A stretch of DNA of 64,000 bases from an uncultured Clostridia bacterium (GTDB taxonomy: Bacteria > Bacillota > Clostridia > Christensenellales > CAG-917): positions 12,925 through 76,924 of the forward strand of contig CAKQGN010000008.1 of the NCBI GenBank assembly GCA_934233745.1. Direction: 5' to 3'. This document shows, in pieces, positions 57,351 through 64,000 of the stretch (positions are counted from its first letter, which is position 1; the number at the start of each line of letters is the position of its first letter). The position numbers were made by a program, and so were the translations under genes. Below the pieces are notes generated by a model. It ran no database searches, was not told where the DNA came from, and was given only the letters and a program-made list of their open reading frames with translations.

Positions 57351-58634
57351 TTAAGCCTTAAAATCGTCGTCGGTAACATCCTTCGGATCATATACCTTGT
57401 TGAGAAGTGTGATTCCGTCGATTTGAAGCTCGAAATAAGGAGCCGAACGCAAGCTGGATTCCATAAACACACCGTTTTGGATCACTTCTTGACCTTCTAC
57501 TTTCACAGAATCAACGGGCTTTCCGTTAACAGTAAACGTAGTTGTGTCAAACACATTGAGTTCGCCTTTCAAAAGTTTGTCGCGAACTTCAACGATTTTT
57601 TCAACAGTGCCTTCTGCCATTGCGTTGCCGCCAAGGTCAGTAAGTTCAACCGAGCCGTTCTTGAGAGAGCCGGTCCAGTCGGATTCAACAGTTTGACCAT
57701 TTACGGTTTTAGCAATGATGTATCTGAAGTAAGGTGCCCAGTTGATTTTTGAAGAGATGATGAACGTATCGGGGCAAGCCTTGACTGTGGAGCCGTTGTA
57801 AGAAACGTTGGGAACGCCTTTGCTTTCGCAAGCGTTGGGTGCGCCCATGGAGTCAGCGTGTTGGCTGATGAGGACGCAGCCTTTGTTGATAAGGCTGAGT
57901 GCAGCGTTCTTTTCTCTTGTTTCGTTGTACCAACTGCCGGTGAACGTAACATCCATTTTGACATCGGGGCAAACGGATTTTGCACCAAGATAGAAGGAGG
58001 TATAACCTGAGATAACTTCAGCGTATGTGAATGCGCCGACATAACCCATTTTTGCTTGTTCTTTAGTGATTTTGCCGTTTGCAATCATTTCGTTGAGTTT
58101 CATGCCTGCCGCAACGCCTGCAAGGTATCTGCCCTCATAGATGGAAGCAAATGCGTTGACAAAGTTTTTGACGCCGTCAGTATGAGCGGTTGTGCCGGTT
58201 GCGTGTGCAAAAAGAGTATTCGGATATTCTTTTGCTGCTTTAAGCATATATTCTTGATGTCCGAAAGAGTCGGCAAACACGATATTGCAGCCTTTTTGAG
58301 CAAGCGACTTTGCTTCGGTATAGCATCTTTCTTCTTCGGGGACACCTGTAACCATAAGGACTTGTTCGTCGGTGAGGTTAAATTCTCTTTGAACTTCTTG
58401 CATTGCGTTGATAAAGTTCTTGTCGTAAGTAGAGTTTTCATCGTGCAAGCAGATCATACCGATTTTGAAATCCTTGGGGATAACAAGTTTGGAATAATCA
58501 GGTGATTCGATTTGGTAAGAGGGCAATTTGACGATATTTTCATCGTCGGTTCTGCCGTTGCAAGCAACCAAACCGATAACCAATGCGGTTACGAGAGCCA
58601 AGCAAAGCACAAGTGCCAATACTTTCTTTTTCAT
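57351..58634 (-). CDS. BMP family nucleoside-binding lipoprotein
   Basis: 427 residues. Signal peptide with lipobox (VIGLVAC), then the Bmp/Med periplasmic-binding fold: FKIGMICLHDENSTYDKNFINA, GCNIVFADSFGHQEYMLKAA, LFAHATGTTAHT, FASIYEGRYLAGVAAG and ISQHADSMGAPNA. It captures purine nucleosides outside the membrane for the ABC transporter encoded downstream. Start ATG 58632-58634 with AAAGGAG. It follows xpt by 73 bases, which supports a purine-scavenging operon. Guanosine or inosine are likely ligands, by inference only. Confidence 0.93.
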   Translation of the reverse strand: MKKKVLALVLCLALVTALVIGLVACNGRTDDENIVKLPSYQIESPDYSKLVIPKDFKIGMICLHDENSTYDKNFINAMQEVQREFNLTDEQVLMVTGVPEEERCYTEAKSLAQKGCNIVFADSFGHQEYMLKAAKEYPNTLFAHATGTTAHTDGVKNFVNAFASIYEGRYLAGVAAGMKLNEMIANGKITKEQAKMGYVGAFTYAEVISGYTSFYLGAKSVCPDVKMDVTFTGSWYNETREKNAALSLINKGCVLISQHADSMGAPNACESKGVPNVSYNGSTVKACPDTFIISSKINWAPYFRYIIAKTVNGQTVESDWTGSLKNGSVELTDLGGNAMAEGTVEKIVEVRDKLLKGELNVFDTTTFTVNGKPVDSVKVEGQEVIQNGVFMESSLRSAPYFELQIDGITLLNKVYDPKDVTDDDFKA

Positions 58635-58707
58635 GCGTTTCTCCTTTAATTTTGCCATTAGGCATTGTTGTTTTGTCTATATTCACGCCGTTATGGCGCA
58701 AATTGCT

Positions 58708-59283
58708 TTAATTGCGGAATACGATATGGCCTTCGTCGTCCATGCTGTCGATAAGAGCAAGGCTTTGGACGTTGATACCCTGCGCCCTCAACGCATCGCC
58801 ACCGCCCTGAAAACCTTTTTCGATTGCGACCGCACACCCCACAAGCGTTGCGCCTGCCTGTTCGACAATGCTCATAAGTCCGTTGATAGCCGCTCCGTTT
58901 GCGAGGAAATCGTCCACGATAAGAACTCTGTCGTCCTTTGAGATGAAATCCTTTTCGACCATAATCACCTTTGTCACTTGGTGGGTAAAAGAATAAACCT
59001 CGGCGCAGTAGCAGTCCGAGGATATATTTATGGTCTTACTTTTCTTAGCAAAAAGCACCGGAGCTTTCACATAGTGCGCGGCTGCGCATGCTATGGCTAT
59101 CCCCGATGCCTCTATCGTCAGAATTTTGGTTATATTTTGTCCGCAAAAGAGCGCAGAAATTTCCTTGCCAATCTCGTCCAACAGTTGTTGATCAATAAGA
59201 TGATTGAGAAATCCGCCGACCTTGAGAACGTTTCCGGGCTTAACCTTGCCGTCCCTCAGGATGCGCTCCTCCAAAATCTTCAT
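58708..59283 (-). CDS. xpt: Xanthine phosphoribosyltransferase
   Basis: 191 residues. PRPP-binding loop VLIVDDFLANGAAINGL, the type I PRTase hood GGFLNHLIDQQL, ILTIEASGIAIAC and FAKKSKTINI are those of Xpt. It turns xanthine and PRPP into XMP for GMP synthesis. Start ATG 59281-59283 with AAAGGAG. First gene before the nucleoside importer. The leader holds a dyad (CCACTAGATATTGTGG) directly before the ribosome site; the guanine riboswitch often found here is absent. Confidence 0.94.
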   Translation of the reverse strand: MKILEERILRDGKVKPGNVLKVGGFLNHLIDQQLLDEIGKEISALFCGQNITKILTIEASGIAIACAAAHYVKAPVLFAKKSKTINISSDCYCAEVYSFTHQVTKVIMVEKDFISKDDRVLIVDDFLANGAAINGLMSIVEQAGATLVGCAVAIEKGFQGGGDALRAQGINVQSLALIDSMDDEGHIVFRN

Positions 59284-59294
59284 AGCGCGCTCCT

Positions 59295-59313
59295 TTACCA
59301 CAATATCTAGTGG
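59295..59313 (-). promoter_or_regulatory. NrdR-box-like dyad in the xpt leader
   Basis: CCACTAGATATTGTGG, a near-perfect dyad, lies between the xpt promoter and its ribosome site. A 17-base stretch is identical to the one inside the parE promoter. Confidence 0.5.
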
Positions 59314-59378
59314 TGATTGCGGAATCGGTATTCCGCAGGTTGTGCGTTGCGATTTGGTTTGCTCTTGATGATACGGGC

Positions 59379-59408
59379 ATTATATCCAAAACGATTCGCC
59401 GATGTCAA
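59379..59408 (-). promoter_or_regulatory. xpt operon promoter
   Basis: TTGACA (59403-59408), 18-base spacer, TATAAT (59379-59384). The rest of the xpt-MATE gap (59410-59660) is A/T-rich and shows no gene. Confidence 0.75.
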
Positions 59409-59665
59409 ACGAAAATCGACACTATTTTGCATTTTCATTAAAAATTTTTTTAACAATACACGAAGGGTATTTTTTTTGCCAGATAAACGACAAAACGCCG
59501 TTTTTGTCTATTGCAAAAATATGTTGTTTTCGCACGCATACGCATGTGCGGATGCCTGCGCCCGCCTGCGTTTCAATAAATAACGGTCGATATGCGCCGT
59601 TGCTATACTCTTATATTTTCTTTGTCATGTCAAAAAAGTTTTGCAACCACATTTCAAAAAAATGC

Positions 59666-59694
59666 TTGACAGTATGCTTTAAGATAAATATAAT
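59666..59694 (+). promoter_or_regulatory. MATE gene promoter
   Basis: TTGACA (59666-59671), 17-base spacer, TATAAT (59689-59694). Confidence 0.8.
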
Positions 59695-59742
59695 GCAATT
59701 TCCGTTGAAACATCTCTATATGCGAGGCGCAAAACATAACCT

Positions 59743-61290
59743 ATGCAAACACAAAACTCAACAAAAAACATATCGTTTTCGGATAGGATAAAAGCTCTTT
59801 TCGGGCAAATCGACTTGACGCAAGGCTCGATAATCAAAGTCTTGATAAAATTCACGCTGCCCATAATCATATCCTATCTTTTGCAACAACTCTACATTCT
59901 TTCGGACGCGGCAATATGCGGACAAACGCTGAGTGCGGATGAGGTTGCGGGCGTCAACGACACTTCCCCTCTTGTTTTCATATTCATGCAATTTGCATTC
60001 GGTTGCACGGCGGGTTTTTGCGTGGTGCTTTCAGGAAAACTGGGTGCGCACGACGAAGACGGTATGCGCAAATCCTTTGCGACGCAATTTATCCTATGTT
60101 CGGCAATAACCGTTGTCCTGACAATCGTATCGGTGTTTTGCATAAAGCCCATGCTTGCCTGGGTGAACGTCACCGAACAAAATCCCGTCGTATTTCAGGC
60201 GGCGTATACGTATTGTCTTGTGATATTCCTCGGCACGATTGCACAACTGTTTTACAACTTTATCATCAGCATATTGCGCAGTATCGGCGATTCGTTTACT
60301 CCGCTTGTGTTTTTGCTTATATCCACGCTCACAAACATCGCTCTCGACCTTCTTTTCATCAAAGTATTCAAATGGGGCGTTGCGGGCGCGGCGGGAGCAA
60401 CCATACTCACCCAAGTGCTTTGCACGATAGCGTGTTTTATCTACACTTTTGCAAAGTACAAGTTTTTACGTCTGAAAAAACAGGATTTCAAAATTGCCCG
60501 GAAGGATATCTGGGCGCATGTCAAGCAAGGAATTCCTCTCGGACTTCAGTTTTCCGTGCTGTCGATAGGTCTTATCGTCATGCTTTCCGAAACAATCAAA
60601 TTCGACCTGTTGCCGAACGGGCTTATGGTCAGCGGCAATCCGGCACAAAACGGTGTGGGAGCTGCAAACAAACTTATCAACTTCGCAATGGCGCCGCTGT
60701 CGGCTCTCGGCACTGCAATGGTGAGTTTCAATGCGCAGAACCTTGGCGCAGGCAACGTCGAACGAGTGAGAAAAGGCACAAATCAAGCGATATTGCTCGG
60801 TTTTGCCCTCACGGTTATTTGTGCGGGGATAGGACTTTTGCTCACCATAAACGGAGCATATCAGCATATATTTTTGTCGGCGGACAAAATCAGCGAAAAA
60901 TCCGTATACTTCGGCAACACTTTCCTTTATATCGACTTGTCGCTGTTCTTCATTTTGTCAATGCTCTTTGTTTTGCGCAATGCGGTACAAGGCATAGGCA
61001 AATCGGGCTGGACGCTTGCCGCAGGCGCAGGCGAACTTATCGCGCGCGTGATGATATGCACTTTCATTCCTCCGCTCGTCAACGGAGGAGCAACCAATGC
61101 TCTTGCAAGCAACGCCTCATACATTGCGCTGTGCTTCGGAGATCCGGGTGCATGGGTATTTGCGGTTGTAGTGCTGTTATACCCCTACATCAAGCATATA
61201 GTCAAAAAGGACTATCGCTATGCCCTCGGAGATTCAGCCAAAACGGAAGAATACAAACTCGAATCTACAAACCGTGACGGCTCGAACTGA
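59743..61290 (+). CDS. MATE family efflux transporter
   Basis: 515 residues with 12 predicted helices in two related halves. The opening GSIIKVLIKFTLPIIISYLLQQLYILSDAAICG and the second-half GAANKLINFAMAPLSALGTAMVSFNAQNLGAGN are typical of MATE. It exports cationic or drug-like compounds with Na+ or H+; substrate unknown. The ATG at 59743 has only a weak GAGGCGC further upstream. Single-gene unit with its own promoter and terminator. A 424-codon frame inside it (plus strand, other phase) is a shadow. Confidence 0.93.
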   Translation: MQTQNSTKNISFSDRIKALFGQIDLTQGSIIKVLIKFTLPIIISYLLQQLYILSDAAICGQTLSADEVAGVNDTSPLVFIFMQFAFGCTAGFCVVLSGKLGAHDEDGMRKSFATQFILCSAITVVLTIVSVFCIKPMLAWVNVTEQNPVVFQAAYTYCLVIFLGTIAQLFYNFIISILRSIGDSFTPLVFLLISTLTNIALDLLFIKVFKWGVAGAAGATILTQVLCTIACFIYTFAKYKFLRLKKQDFKIARKDIWAHVKQGIPLGLQFSVLSIGLIVMLSETIKFDLLPNGLMVSGNPAQNGVGAANKLINFAMAPLSALGTAMVSFNAQNLGAGNVERVRKGTNQAILLGFALTVICAGIGLLLTINGAYQHIFLSADKISEKSVYFGNTFLYIDLSLFFILSMLFVLRNAVQGIGKSGWTLAAGAGELIARVMICTFIPPLVNGGATNALASNASYIALCFGDPGAWVFAVVVLLYPYIKHIVKKDYRYALGDSAKTEEYKLESTNRDGSN

Positions 61291-61312
61291 CATCGTATAT
61301 ATTACTTTGTAC

Positions 61313-61346
61313 AAACAAAAAGCAGGTTTTATACCCTGCTTTTTGT
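61313..61346 (+). terminator. Terminator of the MATE gene
   Basis: ACAAAAAGCAGG / CCTGCTTTTTGT stem, then T-rich tail; could serve both strands. Confidence 0.8.
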
Positions 61347-61427
61347 TTTATTAAATGCTTTTTGTGACAAAACATGCGAAATCGGATTATCGATTCGGAT
61401 TATCGACGTTTTACGTCGGTTGGCTTG

Positions 61428-63185
61428 TCAAATCTTTCTCGTCGCTTTTTCGAGGAATCGCAAGTCCTTGCCCGAAAGGTGCTTCCCGATGACTTTGCGC
61501 ACTCTGTCATGATATGCGTTGAGCCATTCTTTTTCCTCATCGTCAAGCATGTTTGCATCGATTGCGTCGAGGTCGAACGGCACAAGCGTTATTGTTTCGA
61601 ATTCGCAGAAAGTGCCGTATGCGGTCTTTTCTTTTTCAACGCAAAGAATAAGATTTTCATGTCTTACGCCAAACTTGCCTTCTTCGTAAAAGCCGGGTTC
61701 GTTGGACGTAATCATACCGGGCAAAACGGCGTATTTGGGAAATGACGCTCTCGGTGAAATGTTTTGCGGCCCTTCGTGAACATTGAGCAAATACCCTACT
61801 CCGTGTCCGGTGCCGTGTTTGAAATCCATGCCGAATTTATACATAGGCGCTCTTGCAATCATATCGAGGTTTGCACCCGTTGCGCCTTTGCGGAATACCG
61901 CTCTTGCAAGAGCGATATGCGATTTGAGGACAATCGTAAAAACTTCTTTTTCTTCTTTTCCGACCTTTCCCATCGCAAAAGTACGAGTGATATCCGTTGT
62001 GCCGTAGCGATATTGTGCGCCGCTGTCAACCAGCAAAAGTCCTTTGTTTTCAACCTTTTTGTCGGTTTGCGCGGTTGCAGAATAATGAACAATCGCACCG
62101 TTTGAAGCGTATCCGCAAATCGTATCGAAACTCAAATCTATGAAGTTTTTGCTTTCTCTTCTGAAGGATTCGAGCTTGTCGGCAAGCGAAATCTCGCTCA
62201 TATCGTCTTTGCCCGCCCTCTCTTTGAGATAGCGCATAAACCTGACCATTGCCACGCCGTCCTCGACGTGCGCTTTTTTCATATTCTTTATTTCGATATC
62301 GTTTTTGATTGCTTTGCGCAGTGTGGTAGGAAAAACGTCGGTTTCCTTCGCGTTTGCAATACGGGAAAAGAGTGCATAATTTGTCTTGTCTTTGTCGATA
62401 AGCACCCTGTCCGAAAGCTGTTCAGCAACGCCGTAAACGTCTTGGTACGGCATGAGATTTATGCCGTTTTCGGATAGAAATTTTCTGCCTTTTGCGTCAA
62501 GTTTTCTCTCGTCCATAAACAAAGTCGCGCCGTCCTTCGACACTATTGCGTAAGCATAATTGACGGGGTTATATTCGATATCGCTTCCGCGCATATTGAT
62601 AAGCCATGCTATATCGTCAAGCGATGACACAAGCGCCACGTCGCAACCTTGTTTTTCGAGGTCGCTTTGCAAATTTTCAATCTTGCTTTTCACACTTTCG
62701 CCTGCCGCTTTATCGGGCAAAAACCACGCTCTTGTAGGTTCGATTTCGGGACGGTTTGTCCAGATACGGTCGATGATTTCTCCGCAATCGACGATTTCGA
62801 CGCCTTTCACCGCTTTTTTCAAAGTCTCGACAAATTCGACGGTTGCGGTTGAAAAATCAAATGCGATTTTCGGTGAATCGGACAGTTTTTGTACAAACTC
62901 AAAAAGCGTCGGAACTCCTTCCTCGCCCGATTTCATAAGCACGGTATCGGTCGTTTTGAGTTGCTCTGCCGCCTGAATGAAGTATCTGCCGTCCGTCCAA
63001 AGATAAGCATTGTCTTTTGTGATGACAAGCGTGCCTGCGCTGCCTGTAAAACCGCTCAAAAACGCACGTGTCTTAAAGTGGTCGACAATGTACTCACTGC
63101 CGTGATCGTCGCTTGTAAACACGATATAAGCGTCGAGTCCGCCCTCTTTTACAAATTCTTGCAACTTGATAATGTCTTTTTTCAT
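61428..63185 (-). CDS. Xaa-Pro aminopeptidase (M24B)
   Basis: 585 residues, the long three-domain form. Two N-terminal creatinase-like domains (HGSEYIVDHFKTRAFLSGFTGSAGTL, then SSLDDIAWLINMRGSDI) precede the pita-bread domain. Its metal ligands are in LLVDSGAQY (Asp), TTDITRTFA (Asp), HGTGHGVGY (His), TSNEPGFYEEG (Glu) and VRHENLIL (Glu). It removes the first residue from peptides with proline second, in the cytoplasm. Start ATG 63183-63185, with GCAGG upstream. Alone on its strand; 63186-63357 upstream is empty. Confidence 0.95.
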   Translation of the reverse strand: MKKDIIKLQEFVKEGGLDAYIVFTSDDHGSEYIVDHFKTRAFLSGFTGSAGTLVITKDNAYLWTDGRYFIQAAEQLKTTDTVLMKSGEEGVPTLFEFVQKLSDSPKIAFDFSTATVEFVETLKKAVKGVEIVDCGEIIDRIWTNRPEIEPTRAWFLPDKAAGESVKSKIENLQSDLEKQGCDVALVSSLDDIAWLINMRGSDIEYNPVNYAYAIVSKDGATLFMDERKLDAKGRKFLSENGINLMPYQDVYGVAEQLSDRVLIDKDKTNYALFSRIANAKETDVFPTTLRKAIKNDIEIKNMKKAHVEDGVAMVRFMRYLKERAGKDDMSEISLADKLESFRRESKNFIDLSFDTICGYASNGAIVHYSATAQTDKKVENKGLLLVDSGAQYRYGTTDITRTFAMGKVGKEEKEVFTIVLKSHIALARAVFRKGATGANLDMIARAPMYKFGMDFKHGTGHGVGYLLNVHEGPQNISPRASFPKYAVLPGMITSNEPGFYEEGKFGVRHENLILCVEKEKTAYGTFCEFETITLVPFDLDAIDANMLDDEEKEWLNAYHDRVRKVIGKHLSGKDLRFLEKATRKI

Positions 63186-63357
63186 ATTCTGCCTGCAAAA
63201 TTGTTTTATTTCTATCGATTATACCACCATACTTAAAGTATGGCAATATATTATGTCAAACGATATTTTTGAACCGAATGGTTCGAGGACAAGCAACGGC
63301 ATCGTTTTTAACTTCTCAAAAAAACTTAATGCCTTGCGGATTTCTTATCTTGAACCT

Positions 63358-63615
63358 TTATTTTTTGAAAAAAGAAAACAATCCTCTCTTTTCGTAAGGT
63401 TTAACCGAAACTTCTCCCACGCGGTAACCGTCTTTTTGGATTGCGTTTTTGATTGTTTCGACATCTACTTTGTCATCGCAAACCACAACCGTTTTGCCCT
63501 CGGCATGCGAGGATGTCACCTTTTTTACGTTTGCCGCTTTGCGCACAGCGTCATTGACGTGGCTTTCGCACATACCGCACTGCATTCCTTCCACTTTAAG
63601 CGTAATTTCTTTCAT
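63358..63615 (-). CDS. Heavy-metal-associated (HMA) domain protein
   Basis: 85 residues. One HMA fold with the metal site GMQCGMCESHV (CxxC) near the start and GYRVGEVSV at the end, plus a short basic tail (EKRGLFSFFKK). Proteins like this chaperone Cu(I) or other soft metals to P-type ATPases; no such ATPase is in the window. Start ATG 63613-63615 with CGGAGG; the longer frame lacks a site. A promoter lies at 63677-63704. Confidence 0.9.
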   Translation of the reverse strand: MKEITLKVEGMQCGMCESHVNDAVRKAANVKKVTSSHAEGKTVVVCDDKVDVETIKNAIQKDGYRVGEVSVKPYEKRGLFSFFKK

Positions 63616-63676
63616 ATATACCTCCGAAAAGCACTTTTCGCCTACGAAACAAGCATTGAAATCTTGCACCACAAAA

Positions 63677-63704
63677 AGTATACCACCGCCTAAAAAATTG
63701 TCAA
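63677..63704 (-). promoter_or_regulatory. HMA gene promoter
   Basis: TTGACA (63699-63704), 16-base spacer, TATACT (63677-63682). Confidence 0.7.
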
Positions 63705-63714
63705 CTTGGTGAAG

Positions 63715-64000
63715 CGCACTGTGTGCGCAAGCGGATAAACGAACACTTATTCAGGGCGTACTTATAAACGGAATGTGCATATTCAGAGTGCGCCTTGGGG
63801 CTAGATTCCCACGGTCACTTTGTTCCCTCGGAATGACACGGGTGGGACACCCACACCCGAACGAACACTTATTCGTAGCGTGCTTATATACGGTATGTGC
63901 CTATTCGAAGTGCGAGCCGCAACGGCGGCGAGAATATGAGTGCCGAGCTTGACGGTTGTACCGTCCGACTGCGCCGTGTTGTTGCGTAGCTGGCGCACAA
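63715..64000 (-). repeat. Dispersed intergenic repeat, copy F (inverted, cut by the window end)
   Basis: Reverse complement carries TTGTGCGCCAGCTACGCAAC, CGCCGTTGCGGCTCGCAC, TACCGTATATAAGCACGCTA and AATAAGTGTTCG, matching copies C-E. A second, diverged copy of the 3' end (TTCCGTTTATAAGTACGCCC) follows after a GTCATTCCGAGGGAAC module. It runs off the window. Confidence 0.75.

Noticed and set aside
59284..59378. Guanine riboswitch upstream of xpt
   Set aside because: The conserved purine aptamer loops are not present, and the leader is only about 90 bases.
60003..61277. 424-codon plus-strand frame inside the MATE gene
   Set aside because: Shifted phase of a real transporter gene; Arg/His/Cys-rich translation without domains or ribosome site.

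Overview
The window looks like a chromosomal segment of an uncultured, low-to-mid GC member of the Clostridia (Bacillota). The evidence is a yqfC-yqfD sporulation pair, Gram-positive style lipoproteins, strong AAGGAGG ribosome sites, TTGACA/TATAAT promoters, a dnaG-rpoD-trmK-nif3 run, an L20-type infC-rpmI-rplT operon and a homodimeric GlyRS. No phage, plasmid, CRISPR array or transposase was seen. Most genes are housekeeping and on the minus strand; the unusual material lies in the gaps between them.

Layout. 1-12.7 kb (minus): the start of yqfD (running off the window), yqfC, dnaB, a lipoprotein, oligoendopeptidase F, a DUF1846 protein, and a parE-parC type topoisomerase pair. 12.8-13.6 kb: a gene-free block of dispersed repeats and three consecutive palindromic units. 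13.6-17.6 kb: an alpha/beta hydrolase (minus), then murG and two envelope genes (plus). 17.7-20.6 kb (minus): degV, apbE, a NusG-II protein and a Gx/HepI-like membrane protein, probably one envelope redox operon. 20.8-23.7 kb: an HtrA-like protease, repeats, a small lipoprotein and an unlisted 44-residue membrane ORF. 23.9-31.4 kb (minus): nifS, nifU, yebC, a SpoU methyltransferase, infC-rpmI-rplT with an attenuator leader, and thrS. 31.4-35.5 kb: a large BspA-like surface lipoprotein with a strong promoter and a hairpin leader. 35.6-43.6 kb (minus): dnaG, rpoD, trmK, nif3, a zinc-ribbon protein and lacZ. 43.8-46.9 kb: coaX, hom, a PPTase and acpP. 46.9-49.8 kb: a membrane protein with a duplicated helical domain, plus a response regulator and kinase. 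50-52.9 kb: tspO-like, a Cys-rich miniprotein, glyQS and tRNA-Ala(CGC). 53.3-59.3 kb: xpt and a BMP-type nucleoside ABC importer. 59.7-63.7 kb: MATE, Xaa-Pro aminopeptidase and an HMA domain protein.

The most interesting signals are non-coding. (1) A family of roughly 100-150 bp palindromes lies directly at stop codons (abhydrolase, small lipoprotein, thrS); in two of them the outer arm is an inverted copy of the host gene's own 3' end. (2) A mosaic dispersed repeat of 300-400 bp occurs six times. (3) Behind tRNA-Ala there is a cloverleaf-like, CCA-ending element built from direct and inverted copies of the tRNA 3' end. (4) Two or three genes have promoters placed so that transcription should begin at the start codon (leaderless mRNAs). 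(5) A hairpin leader precedes the BspA gene, and operator-like dyads or direct repeats lie at nifS, parE/xpt and the two-component operon. All functional statements come from reading the sequence and from family knowledge; no database search was made.
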